A stretch of DNA of 64,000 nucleotides from Syncephalis plumigaleata (Eukaryota; Zoopagomycota; Zoopagomycetes; Zoopagales; Piptocephalidaceae), in contig JAIXMF010000021.1 of the NCBI GenBank assembly GCA_025201365.1, positions 1 to 64,000 of the forward strand. The letters are read 5' to 3'. The notes beneath the pieces are model-generated. The model was not told the DNA's origin. It did not search any database and saw only the letters and a program-made list of their open reading frames with translations. The position numbers and the translations under genes are program-made. Every line of letters starts with the position of its first letter. Position 1 is the stretch's first letter. This document shows positions 11,701 to 23,768 of the stretch, in pieces.

Positions 11701-12217
11701 TCCATGTTAGTAATCTGCCCTGTTCTATACTATCAATGATCCAAGTGGGCTTTACAATATTGGCATTTCTACGTGATGACATATCAATTAGACTTATTAT
11801 CCTTATTAATATTAGTATCCTTATGTACTTGCCTCCATTGTTTAAATTTGGCCGTCGTCAATGTAGTAGCAATGATATGAGTGACACGCGATCGATGATA
11901 GTATTGCTCGTATCGACCACCGTGCAAACAAATGAGCTCACGTAGTTTAACGGCAGATGGCTCCATGTAACCGGTGGCAAATACGGAAATACCATTAAAA
12001 ATGTTGGATATACTAGCGACATCGTATTACTAACTATTGACTAATACAGTACTACACATACATATCCTTACCATTGAATGGCTGTACCCTTGGTAAGTGC
12101 AGCCAATTCACCGTGCTGTTGTTCAGCCAGCTTTCTTCGTTTTGCCACCATGTATTCACCAAAATCCCGTGGTGGCGAGTAGTTTCTATTGTCGTCTAGC
12201 ACATGTCGCTTATGCAT
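8731..12217 (-). CDS. REV1: DNA repair polymerase/deoxycytidyl transferase REV1
   Basis: Multi-exon gene on the minus strand. In order: a region with RDFGEYMVAKRRKL, a BRCT domain (FNGISVFATGYMEPSAVKLR, then VTHIIATTL and KPTWIIDSIEQGRLL), and the Y-family catalytic core. The core shows HIDMDCFF and, further on, VSCDEALLGFPLD, so the metal-binding acidic residues are present. Then follow the thumb (LPGVGWSLGKRLKEK), the little finger, a ubiquitin-binding motif (DPDVFKALPSDIQHEL) and the REV1 C-terminal adaptor domain, which ends at the stop at 8731. A QTLIKSFF motif that fits the PCNA-interaction consensus lies near 9600-9630. REV1 inserts dCMP opposite lesions and scaffolds other translesion polymerases. 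The start is unsure: ATG at 12217 is the first in the conserved frame, but a short upstream exon (to about 12536) is possible. Confidence 0.9.
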
Positions 12218-12539
12218 AGGCGAATCACTTTGTAATAAAGGGATCGCTACAGTATGGACAGCTGTATCGAGTGCGTGTTTACTACTACATGATTCTTGTG
12301 TTGTCGTAGTGTAGTAGTTGTTGTTAGTGTTGACAATGCCACATTACTATGAGTTCGAGTACGCTTTCTCGAAAAGAGAGCTGAATGACGATGAGGCAGC
12401 ATATAGTACGGAATAAAGTAAGGAGGAATCTAAAAATTGAGGAGGAAAAAAGACGCGCCATTGAATTTTTAGTATACGCGATCATTCCTATCATTAGTAC
12501 AACATCAGCGTAGTTTCGAGATCTCCGTTTAAACATCGA

Positions 12540-14540
12540 TTAAACATGATTTCATTAACTATAATGATATGCTAGTTTATTCTATTTCATATAAATACAA
12601 TATACAATATACAGTATATATAAAAGCAAATGTTTGTATGATTACTGATATCGCTTTATCTATAAACATGCACACGTTCTATCAGCTCGGAATAAATAAC
12701 AGGATTTCTTTCTCTCGAAAGAGAGTGACAGTTGTTCTATCGCAATAAACCTGTCTGTACATTCGTATCAGTTCTATAAAAAGAAACCACCATGCAGCAA
12801 CATCGGATGGTGGTATGCTATTAATATTACTATTTGTCGCTGTCTAATGATAGAATTCAGCTGTTCAAGAGTGTTAATACCACATGGAAATGCAAATTAA
12901 TCAGATGACACTATATACTCATGACATTTTTGTGCCCCTATTCAACGTGGACATCGTGTGATTTCGTCGTATGTCCGGTGTAAGCATATAGAACGGGTAT
13001 TGCTTCATTAATTGAATGGCATGGTATGGCAACAGCGACGATCCTAGCCGAGCACGTCACATGCGTATACTAGTGGTGATGCTCATACCGCTTACACCGC
13101 TTATGATGACGCGCCATAGGCCCTGTCAATCAATGTTTAACAGAGACAGAATATGTCATCTCAATACTACTCAACGGCTACTTGGTATTAATAGTCCTTG
13201 GATGCTCGGTCCTTGGCATGTAACAGAATAAATAGTATATCGACCTGAAACTCGACTCACTTAATGTAGTGTGGTGTATTAGATTAGCATCGCTTGCAGC
13301 GGAAGGTAACGGATAAGAAACGGAATGATGGTGGCGTCTTCGTAACACACAAGAGACGGTGCCTTGAACTTGACCAATAGCAGCCGGTTTTCTTCATTGT
13401 ACAGACACGTGTACTACTCGTTGGATGTGGCTATTCACTGATCTACTCCTAAATCAGTAATGATGGTAGTTGTTGATAGTTATTGATAGTAACACACACT
13501 CTCTCACACTCTCACTATAGCAATTCACTGCTTTTTTCTCTTCTCTCTCTCTCTTCCTCTTTCTCTTTGGTATACAGCCAATTGAATGGGCCTCTGCTTT
13601 TGGCCAATAAGCAAGTCAAACATGATAGTAAATTTGGGAAAACGATGCAAGCACCTAGTATTTTACATGCACCTAAATTAAAAAGAAATAATAGTCATCG
13701 ACTTCTTTGACAGCAAAAGTGTACAGATACTTCATGTGCATGCCACGCCACACACACACACGTACATCCACGCATATTATATGACTATTAACAAGATAGA
13801 GAGACAGAGACAGAGAGAGAGAGAAACGGAGATATGAATGCAATGATACGCTTATTGTTTCGTTTCCTTGGCAGACAAATCGCCACCTACACATACACCA
13901 TACAACACATATAGACAGGCAGACAGACATACAGACATACAGACATACATACATACAGACACACGCATGAAAATCCCCTTTGTCTCGAATGCAAGTCAAA
14001 TGCAAAAATTTTCTGGCATCACCTGCCACGCTCTCGTGGATACACACACACATGCCTACTTGTTCGGTTCTCTTCAATGTCGCCCAGGCCAACCGCACAC
14101 TTCAGACCTCGCAAGTCACGGAGCTTGGTTTTAAACTCCGTCAGTTAGTAGGATGCTTTATATAGTACGAGTAAACACGACTAGCATCATCCATGATGGT
14201 TTCTGCCTGTTCGTTTCTTATCATTAGCGTATCTTTTTGGTTGCTTTATTAGCGATTTTTTTTACTATTCACTATCTTCAGTCCGCGTATTCGTATTCGT
14301 ATTCGTATTCGTATATAAATATACACATTCATACTATAGTTATACAATTTTGTTGCGGTCTCATTTTTATGTTACGGGTTTGATTCATTGAATGAATTAA
14401 AAAAATTCTACAATATCGGCCTTGCTTTTTTTCGCTTCTTTCCTATAGTTGTCCTATCGTGTGTCATACTACGACTACCACTACTACTACTATCATTATT
14501 ATCGTGCTTATTGTTTAGTGGTAATAACGGCATTTTTATC
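12540..14540. other. Long stretch without a convincing gene; low-complexity tracts
   Basis: Holds simple-sequence blocks: CT-rich at 13500-13565, GA repeats at 13798-13828, ACAGACAT units at 13915-13960, and a tandem hexamer CGTATT at about 14285-14318. Minus-strand pieces between 12800 and 13440 have short open stretches and plausible splice sites that might be a small unrecognised gene, but no family match came to mind and no complete model could be built. Confidence 0.4.
14285..14318. repeat. Hexanucleotide microsatellite (CGTATT)n
   Basis: About five to six tandem copies of CGTATT upstream of the first methyltransferase gene. Confidence 0.8.
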
Positions 14541-16164
14541 ATGAAGTTTCGTGGTATGCTTTCTATTCTCACTGGCAATGGACGATCAACCATCGATTCA
14601 CCTAGACAATGCGCTCGATGCTCTATCGATGACACGAGCAGCTTCGCCTCCGATAATTGTCTAGGCAGTACAGAAGACGATGATCAACGCTTTGACATCA
14701 AAAGTCCCCGCACCCTTTTCGGGCAGCCATCGATCGGCAACTGGTTACAGCAACGAGTGCCATTCTCACCTCGTTTCCGTTCCCAGTCGTACAATCAATT
14801 GCTAGAAAGAACCCTGTTGGCACCGCCTTACCCGTTACCTTGTGATCACTTACAACTTGAAATGTAAGTAGTGTAGCGGTTACATTGTGAACTCGATGAA
14901 ACAAGATATGATACTAACCTTGGCATGATGGTATGTTGGTTCTATTCATCAATATCTAGTATGGATCAGATGCACTTTCATCTTAAGCACATCCTACATA
15001 ACAATTATGTGACAAAACTCGATAAACCGAGCTCAATACTGGATATCGGCACAGGATCAGGGGCTTGGCTACTTGTAAGTGAATACGTATACATATTATT
15101 ACGTGAAAAAGGAATTACATATTAATTTATTATTGTTGCTGTTGTTATTGCTATTAGGAAATGGCCAGTGAATTCCCAGAAACACAATGTATTGGCATTG
15201 ATATTAGCAATGTACAGCCACGCGATATTATCCCAAAAATTGTCAATTCGATCTAGGCGATGTATTGAAAGGTAAGCATCTATTCATCGACGTATATTTA
15301 TATAGCTTGTAGATGCTTACATATAAAATGACCATTTCTATTGTAGGACTTCCATATTCCGACGCATCATTTAAGTTTATTCATCAACGATTCCTAGAAA
15401 TGGGTGTTCCCTCCGAGGAATGGCCGCATTTACTTGACGAATTACATCGTGTGTGCGTGCCTGGTGGCAGCGTTGAACTGGTCGTTACAGACAATCTTAT
15501 TCATGGCGGTGGTCCCATCTGCAAACTACTCAACGACTGGCATCTACGCGTGCTAGAGAAACGAGGCGTCGACGTGGCAATGGTGGAGAATCTAGCCGGA
15601 TTGTTGGCCGGTGACTCGGGCACGACGGAAGTTGACATTATGCGTACGGTAGACTACGCGGTTGCCTATGCCAACGCGGAAGTGGACGGCGCTCACAATG
15701 CAGTGTCGGCATCGGCCATTTGTAATACACTCTTAGCGCAGGCAGATCGACCCGTGTCACGTAAACCCAGTCGATCGAGTAGTAAGCATGTGCACACACG
15801 TACCTCGAGTACGGCCACCGCCGTCAGTCTCACACCAAGTAATAGCGGGTCGACTAATGGGGATGACGATGCACGAAGCGATTACGCACCAACCATCTGC
15901 GAGCATGCCAACTATCCAAATGCACGTTTCGAACAGGTCACTTGCCTACGACTACGTTTCACATTAAATCCAGCCGATGGTCCTCATAGCCAGCAGGCAC
16001 TACGTATGCGACAGGCACTCGTACAAGGCTACCAATCTAGTGTCGAGGAACTAGGTGTGACAAAGGAGCAACTTGCTTGGGCTGTCAAGGCACTCGAGGA
16101 GGAGGTGTCCGCGTTCGATGCTACCACCGATGTACTAATCATTACAGGTCGACGAACGATCTAG
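14541..16164 (+). CDS. Class I SAM-dependent methyltransferase, paralog 1 (frame broken in exon 3)
   Basis: Exons 14541-14863, 14960-15074, 15158-15271 and 15346-16164. Motif I of the Rossmann fold is clear (SILDIGTGSGAWLL, split by an intron). It is followed by QCIGIDIS with the ribose-binding acidic residue, the region after GDVLK, and ELHRVCVPGGSVELVV (post-motif III). The substrate is not predictable. Exon 3 contains CCA AAA ATT GTC then a TAG; family pattern and paralog 2 (MPKNCRF) call for PKNCQFDLGD, which needs one more A or a -1 shift at 15232-15240. Downstream the frame is right again. The C-terminal half carries a Ser/Thr-rich insert. The start chosen is the ATG after a hydrophobic upstream stretch that is probably leader; the ATG at 14388 is an alternative. 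Related genes lie at 61846 and 63671. Confidence 0.75.
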
Positions 16165-16792
16165 ATCTTCATTGTTCGTTTACTCTTTTCATTTCATTTC
16201 ATTTTCTTTTCTCTTCGTTCATTTCTTTTCGTTTCTACATTTCATTTTCTCCTTTGTTTTCATTTGTTGGATAGCGCAAGCATATTCCCTTGATGGCATA
16301 CCTGCATTTTCTTGAATTAAAAAATAGACATGACTCGTCCTTTTGTACGAGTCTTTTATTTCATATAATTATTATTGTGTTCATTCACGTAAAAGCCATG
16401 ATATCTATATATGTATATGTATCTGTTAAACCAAATGATATTGTTTATTGAATGAACTTGCTGTCAAATCATGTTACATAATGCTATTAACAAGGAAAAA
16501 CAACAACAATACTAATTTGGTGTTATGCAAGAGTAAGCCATCATGTATTTATATAGACATCTGCAATAACAACAATTCCTAAGTAATATCACATTCCGAT
16601 GGATTCTTCCATCACATAGGTTTCCATTTGTTTCCTCGCACTCTCTTTTATTCTTACTCTTTTCATCATTCGTCGAGTTCGTTGATTCCGCTACTCTCCT
16701 CGTTTTGAGTCTTACACCTCACACGCCCTTCTCCCCCCCCTCTCTCTCTCATTGCACGCAAGCGTAGAATTCGTCCGTTTGTCGACGTAGCC
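16165..16792. other. Intergenic with pyrimidine-rich tracts
   Basis: Contains TTTCATTT-type repeats at 16180-16260 and a C/T-rich run at 16725-16750. A long open frame before the next gene's first ATG was looked for and not found; in particular, no TOG-domain sequence was recognised. Confidence 0.45.
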
Positions 16793-16849
16793 GTGACTCT
16801 ATGCGCGTATACGAGTGGCGACATTGTATGTATATTTACCAGTGCACCA

Positions 16850-19003
16850 ATGAGCGATCTTGCCCTTCAAGATCCATTCTGGCAGGCGCCACAATGTCCC
16901 AGTAAACTATCGCTTGCCTTTCTAGTGAGTCGTATCTACACGGCCGAGATCAACCTTACGGTGCAGAGTCTCATTGAACTGCAGCAGCACTTGAACGCTC
17001 CCGTACTGACGGATACATTGCTACGCGAGCTTGATAGTCTGCTGGAGGCGATCACCTACCGGCTTGAACGAGCCACCCCCTGCTTCTTCACGGCAGAGAA
17101 AGGTGAAGGAATGACACCTGAGGCTATTGCCAAGGCGCAACTATTCGATCATTTACTTGCGTTATGCTTGATTATCTTCGGGAAAGAAGAGACGGCTCAG
17201 GCTATTTCAGAGGAGCCATGGCGTCGTTTATTGGAATGTGTCACGCATTTGGTTGTCGAAGAGGATATTCGACCCTATAACATCCTAGTCAATCGTATGC
17301 TTCGATTGAGTGATCGTAATTTGACGTTCCGGTAAGCATTCATACATATACAATTGATGATTGATATATAGATAGTATATATAAATATATATATAGGTAT
17401 ATAAATATACATAGAGATAAATGATCTAATCGCGTGGTGTATTTGACACACTAATTATAGAGTATTATTGACGCTATTGGAGCGTAGTGCGTTAGAGTTA
17501 TCGCCATACGATGCATTGGATAGTCCTGCCGTCAAATTTGTCGGTTTAGTAATGCGTTATATATGGCGTCGCACCAAATCGATAGCTGAAGATGTACGCG
17601 ATGGGATAATCCAATGGATCAACTACTCCAGGAATGTCATCTATTTGTCGCGGCATCACCTCCAGCCATATGGGTACGTCGAACTGACGAGCAGTATCCA
17701 TTGACGAATCAGCCATTACGTACGGTCAAGACGATCCTACACGAGTTGGTCGGTGTACTCGGCCCAAGGTGTTGGACATTTGTCGACAAGCAATTCCTGC
17801 AGCCGGCAACAAAGGCTACATTTACCTTTATTTAGAACGAGTGCTAGAAGAGGGACACGCACGGCAGCAGCATCAGCATCAGCAGCATCAGCAGCGACAG
17901 TAACCGTTACATCGAGTGCATCCAGCAATAGAACTGATGATACCACCATCGCACCTACCACGATAACCATGATCGCCACTAAGAAGGAGCAAACGACTAG
18001 TAGTGGCCAGGACAAGGACGGTGTAAGTTTGACTATCAGGTCAAATGTCGAGGGAGAAACACCGGCAGCCTCTAATATCACTGATGCTAATGAACCTTCA
18101 ATTCCAGTGATTACTACTACAGCTGCACTTGCAGTGGCCTCGGGAATGACCGCCGCTGTCGATATAATATCGATGCCCAACGAAGAGAGTGGAGACATGG
18201 AACATTTAGACAATGGTACTGGCAGTATCGCTGTTACTGCCAACAAGCATGACACAAGCAGAGTAGAGTTACATTCCGTGCAAATGAACACGGCGATAAA
18301 CGAAAGATGAATGAGCCAAGAAGTAGCATGAAAGTAGAAGCGACACTATCGAACAACAACAACAACACCACACCATTATGCAACAAGATTATATCTACAA
18401 CAGCAACCACAATAATAATAATAGTAATCACAACCATATTATCAGTAATCAGATGGAATTTAACTTGATCAACAAGTCTAATCGACCCGTGCTACATGCT
18501 CGTCCACCTTCAGCGCGTAGATCCACACTAACAAGCAAGCAAGATATCTTCCATACATCCGCGGTACATCCTAGCCATTTGAACACTTCGTTATTGTGTG
18601 AAGCTGCACCACCTACTCCATTTATGACAACTATAACTGCACCCGCTATGCAAACATCTAGACCTTATTCAAAGTTTCACTCTGATCCTGACCTTGGTAT
18701 AAAGCTTACCTCGACATTTGCCAAGCTTTTCATTGCTGGAGAACGTCAGGAGGTAGGTGACAAGCAATGATTAAGACTATAAATGATTACTGGATGTGTA
18801 TCAATGAATGACAATGACAATGATAATAATGATAATAATAGGGTATTAAAGCACTAAGTAAACTTCGAAAAGAGTATCCGATTACCGATGAGTTTATTCG
18901 ATGTCAACTGGCTCGCTCAACACCGGCCTTCAAAGAGGAGATACTAGATTACTTCAAGCGGCATCTGATGATGTTACTGATTCAATCACGCCAACATCAA
19001 TAG
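16850..19003 (+). CDS. XMAP215/Stu2/CKAP5-like microtubule protein, C-terminal part only, with frame breaks
   Basis: Recognisable C-terminal regions of the XMAP215 family are present in order: FVLVNRM-type helices (RPYNILVNRMLRLSDRN, then VLLTLLERSA), MDQLLQECHLFV, QPLRTVKTILHELV, a YIYLYLERVLEEG helix, a long Ser/Thr/Asn-rich linker, and the terminal helix (DPDLGIKLTSTFAKLF, then GIKALSKLRKEYP). The family adds tubulin at microtubule plus ends. The N-terminal TOG domains expected for a full protein (usually above 800 residues) are not seen upstream. Exon 1 is 16850-17331 and exon 2 starts at 17461. The frame slips at about 17605-17612 and at the CCC run at 17763-17765, and again in the linker after a CAG/CAT repeat. 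Either it is a decaying fragment or the bases are wrong. An open frame to 19377 after the last stop may be its tail. Confidence 0.7.
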
Positions 19004-19836
19004 ATGTTAATACAAGTGTATTGAATGGTAATTCTAGTTCAACCGATGTTGATCATGATGATGATGATCACGCTCAAAATCAGTTGTTTACATTTCGATC
19101 TATGAACGAGCGAATACATAGTAACTCATCTTACGATGTATTCAATCATAATGAACACGACAGACGTTATGAATCAACGACATTGACACGAGATAGAAAT
19201 GCTTCTATTAGTCATAATAATCATACTGATGCCGTAACATTCGACACGAACAACAAGAGTGATCAACGCTCACCACTTATTAGCATGCCATTCTCATTCT
19301 CTGCACCATTTCCCTTTTCTACCAACCATAGTCACTCTCATAACAATAGTAATAATAACAGTAATAGTAATAGTTAATATAGAAATCCGTAAAGATCAAC
19401 ACGTACGCACACACACACACATATATATATATAGTTCATAGTGAAGTTGCATTATTATAGTAGCGTCAAATGGGTAATGGGACAATGAGGAAATACGTGA
19501 AATTGAGACTTGCTCGTTTTCTCTTCTGCTTGTTGTTGTATTTAACCAATCTATTCTGTTCATCGATATGAAGCGACACTCTATGCAGTACTACTATTAC
19601 GTATGTGATACTGAATATTATGCAAAATAACCTCAACTATTCATTGTTCTTTTCTTGTTCTTTTTCTTTTGGAAAACTATTCTTGCATATGTCGTAGTGC
19701 TCCACCTAAAATAAAATCTACATTTATTATTGATGTGCGTGTTTTTGATGATAGAAGAATGAGAATGGGATGCCTTTATTTATTATAATGATCGTGTCTA
19801 ATCATCGTAATAGAATTACGTAAAAACATGAAGAAA
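19004..19836. other. 3' region; Asn/Ser/His-rich open frame then AT-rich spacer
   Basis: An open frame runs to 19377 (rich in Asn, Ser, Asp and His) and overlaps the end of the Stu2-like gene in another phase. It could be that protein's true tail after one more single-base slip, or chance low complexity. A TA repeat lies at 19420-19433. After that nothing is recognised. Confidence 0.35.
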
Positions 19837-21077
19837 CTACTGCCATAGTTCTGGTAATACTTTAGGCAAGTCGGTAACCTTGTGTATTTGATAATGTCCG
19901 GCTGTACTAAGGTTTGGTTCGTTAGTTACATGAACTGCCGTCCATCCTAGGGTCTATGGAAATAAATATCGTGCACATTTGTGTAGGGTTTGTTAGTTCC
20001 GTATAGTGTAATATCAACGATTAAATTACCCTTGCTGTCTCGACATTATGCGCTGCATCATCGACAAAATAACAGGCATGTGAATTGTTGACTTTAGCCT
20101 CATGCATGGCTTTATTATAGGCGCGTATCTCTATTGTGATTACACGTTAGTACACATTCTCTCGTTGTCAATGATAGTCTAGACATTCACCTGGTTTGCA
20201 AGGGAAATCGGGTTCAGCGTAGTTACAATAGGTGATGCCTTCGAATTGATCGCTAATCCCGAGTGCTGCCAATACACGTTGTGCATGCTACGATGACATG
20301 ATAATGATGATCGATGAGATAGATTAGCTATCTAACTATCTAACTATCTAACTATCTATATAATAAGCTATTAGGATTACTTACGGGTAGACCGGCATTA
20401 GTAAATGCCCATTTTCGTGTTTTTAGTTTTTGTAACATATCACGCAACTCGGGATCGGGTTTAATGAGCTCCTCAATGGGTAAACTACCATCAACTTCCT
20501 TGTCTACACAATTTGTAAATTAGTAGTAGTAGTAGTAATAGTGTCATTCGATTACTTGCCATAAGCAACTGGATCAATATCTATGATAGAAATGTGTAAG
20601 TATATTAGTAGTAGCACACAGTGAATTAAGCATTAATATACCATGATGTAATAGTAGACCACGAATCGATAGACCATAATTAGTGTGATACTTGTTGCAC
20701 AATTGATCGGCTACATAGATGAGAGTACAATAATACTATTAATTAGTATGTGTAGACGAGGCTAACTGTTCGATTATTATCATGGAATACACGTACTCAT
20801 TTCACGATCATCCGATATACCAGCTTTTATCATGAAATCAACAATGCTATAGTAGTAGGATATCACGACATTAATCATTGTATCAGCATGGTCAGCTATA
20901 CTATTATTACTATAACTATTACCGTTCACGCATGATAACGTATATCTTTGTCGATAGCGGGTAGAGACAGTTGTCGATGTCAAAGAAGAACATTCGTTCT
21001 GCTAGTGGAATGTTCCTCAATTCAGACGACTTTGACTCGGTGGTATCGTTCTTATTAGATTCGGCATGAGCAGTCAT
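19837..21077 (-). CDS. HAD-superfamily pyrimidine 5'-nucleotidase (SDT1/PHM8 type)
   Basis: Several short exons on the minus strand. HAD motif I is FFFDIDNCLYP, with the nucleophile and acid/base Asp residues. Next come a cap region (LADQLCNKYHTNYGL, GLLLHHDIDP), motif II in WAFTNAGLPHA, a lysine motif in FPCKPE, and motif IV CYFVDDAAHNV. The C-terminus ends in a Leu-rich stretch followed by ELWQ. This order and the LYP after motif I are typical of the fungal Sdt1/Phm8 group, which dephosphorylates pyrimidine nucleoside monophosphates (or lysophosphatidate, for Phm8). All catalytic motifs are present. Start at 21077 gives a short polar N-terminus; an upstream in-frame ATG exists but adds a hydrophobic stretch unlike the family. 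Confidence 0.85.
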
Positions 21078-21785
21078 ATTGCTGGAATAATCGAATAAAT
21101 ATGAAATAGTAAACGACGACGACGAAGACGAAGCAATGAGACCAGAAGCGAACAGTATGAGAATACAGCAATAGTAATTGGAACAAGAAGGGAATGTAAA
21201 AAATATGACGAAGCAATCGAGGAGATCGAAATTGTAAGGGAGATTTAATGATAACGTGATAACATCATTATTAGTCATATCAATCTACAGAACTTTCTCA
21301 ACCAATTTGCGCTGTAAACCTTTTTTTTGTTTATTAGTAAATCGATTTACATAATAGTTAACACCATTATCGCATTGCTATCATTATTGAGTAGTTGTCA
21401 TGGTCCAGCAGTTGAGGGTTATCACTTCCACATCTAAACACGTAAGCCTTATCATCATAGCTATTATTTATTCGTAAAACAAAAGGTTAACGGCGTTAAT
21501 CAGGAGGTAGAACCTTGAATGAAAGAGTAAACGTTTGCTACTTTAATAAACATCCATGCCTATCTGATTTCAGGAATAGTATCAGCAGAATAAGTCATTT
21601 TATTTACATTGTTAATGATATAATTGGCTAATAATCTGATTTCATTTCTGAATGCTCGATGATTATTATTGGGGTAAAGCACTAGAGTATTAGCAGCTTA
21701 TTATTTAGTTCATGTTCAAATTAACACGCATACTAACGCTGATTATGTGCAGTAACCACACTTAAACCATCAGATCGGCCTATTT

Positions 21786-23768
21786 GCGCATGCAGCTGGT
21801 AGCTTATTGCTTGTGGTGATGCGGCCAAGAAGTCCTGTTTACCAGCTCCCTCACCAAGCTCATACTTGGCAAATGCGGCATACACTTCACAGTAATATGC
21901 TCCTTTGGTGATAATAGTTCTGCGGCCAAAAGTGCATCACGTCCATCAACGAATGTTGGATTGCAGGGTAATGAAGTTAAGCTGAACATTACCATAACAT
22001 GACAAGCGTATTGCTCTTGTCAAGTTGAGGTGTTCTGAACTCAGCGTAACTGGTAATTTCTTTTTCAAGTTCAAATAAACTGGTATAGCATATTGCCCCA
22101 CAAATTGCCCATGTCATGTTCTTCTGGGTAGGTCAGCCGTTGAGCGCGTTGGCAGTTAGCGGATTCTTCTTCTTATCAGGACTGAAAGGATACAACATGC
22201 CGGTTTGGTATATGTTCCAAAGTGCAAATCAACCTGCTTGTCCTTATCAGCTTTGGCGAAGCGTACCCACAGTGCAACGAAATCACTGTAGCCTTCAGCC
22301 ATACCTATACCTACTTTTTCTTTAGGCATTCTTTTTCCTATATCCACCTACAAGTCGGTAGGTGTGCCATGTGTGATCTCATGTATCATCATATCATTGT
22401 CAAAGCGAAATCGTATACGTGCTCCGTGTTATATAGTCCAACAGCATTTCGGATGGCTGCCGTACGGTGCTGGAAAAACATGACATTGTTTTTAAAGTCA
22501 GGATCCTGTAGTGTAACCACGATACGATCATTTTTAGGCGTTCCGCCAGGATGGGTACCAGTGCCGCTTTCAAAGTTGCCAGCCATTGGACCGAATCCGT
22601 AGTTTGCATTTATGTCGTGCATTGTATTTACGAGATAAAAGGCATTAGACACAGCTGCTCTTTCGTTGGCTTGAATTGATCCCTTGGGATTAAAATCATA
22701 AATGTAGTCGTTGCTAGGATGGCTTATTGTTCTAATTTGCCCTTCCACTGCGCCTTCTTTAATTCCTACTTTGGCATTGCTACCTTCGGTTGTCTGTGTT
22801 ATACGACCATTCAGCCAATGCCAACCATTAGGCGATACTCTTGGATCATGTGGATTTTCATAAGGTAAAAGAGCTCCTGAACTTTTAACATCGGAATATC
22901 CAAGAGGAACAGCGCCGTAGGTGGCTGAGAATAGTCCATCGGCAAGTGCCAAGACGGCTTTACCATCGGCTGTAACGTGTATGATAAGTCGGTGGAATTT
23001 ATATTGTACATCTACTTGCCATGCTGGAATAGCATTACGTTCCTTGTTGATGATGTATACCTGTCTAGTGACGATAGGCTTCGCTGCGTAGGGGACATTC
23101 TTTATTACGAAAGAAGCCGACTTATCAGCTCTCCTCTGTGGTTCAATAGCGAGATTGGCGGGTGGCGGTGATACTGGCAAGCCTAGATGTTGGGCCACTG
23201 TACTAAGTAAAACCAGCTGTGCTGCTTGCATTTGTTGGGGTGTGGATTGTGGCCATGGTGTTAATGTACCCTTGTTTGGCCCGCTTGCCTTGTAGGAGAC
23301 ATCGCTGTAGGTCACGATAAGTCCAGTGTCAGCCACGGTCACGCCAATGTCACCATTAGTGACTTCAATATCGTTAATGTATTGCTTGAAGTATACGTGC
23401 GTGGTTTTAGTGAGAGCTGATACATATTCTGTTTCGACAACAGCGCCTGTGACTCCTAGATGCTTTGTAACTAGATTACGAGCTGCAACGCCTGGATTTC
23501 CGGGACTTGCCAATGATGCACTGATTTTCGCGAGTTCAGGTGAATTAACGATGGTTGCAAAGACCGCTACTGGAGTAATGGACATTGGTTCTATTCTTCT
23601 ATCTAATGAATCAGCTTTGCTGGTAGGTGATAATGGAACGTTTGTCGCTGGTAACGGTTTTCCCATAGTAGGTCCTGTGACGATCGGCGTTGCTACCTGA
23701 GTAGTCTGGGCGGCAACATTAAGTGCATTGATAGCACCCAATAATAAGATAATGGTCTTAAGATGCAT
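21786..23768 (-). pseudogene. Fungalysin copy B, degraded
   Basis: Starts with the same signal peptide and propeptide as copy C and is nearly identical to it for the first 450 or so residues. A long open frame runs from 23768 to 22389. The catalytic half then falls into three frames because of several single-base losses. For example, copy C has GGCACAACCTACC where copy B has GGCACACCTACC just after the HEITH zinc site; more indels lie around 22430-22480 and in the last 400 bp. The encoded product would stop before or at the zinc-binding region, so no active protease is expected. The near-identity of the first half to copy C means the decay is recent, or that the first half was converted. Confidence 0.85.

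Noticed and set aside
13673-14165. Open frames through microsatellites
   Set aside because: Composed of CA, GA and ACAGACAT repeats on both strands; no conserved residues or splice context.
17586-17640. A 41-nt intron in the Stu2-like gene that would keep frame
   Set aside because: It would remove the conserved MDQLLQ segment; a single-base slip explains the alignment better.
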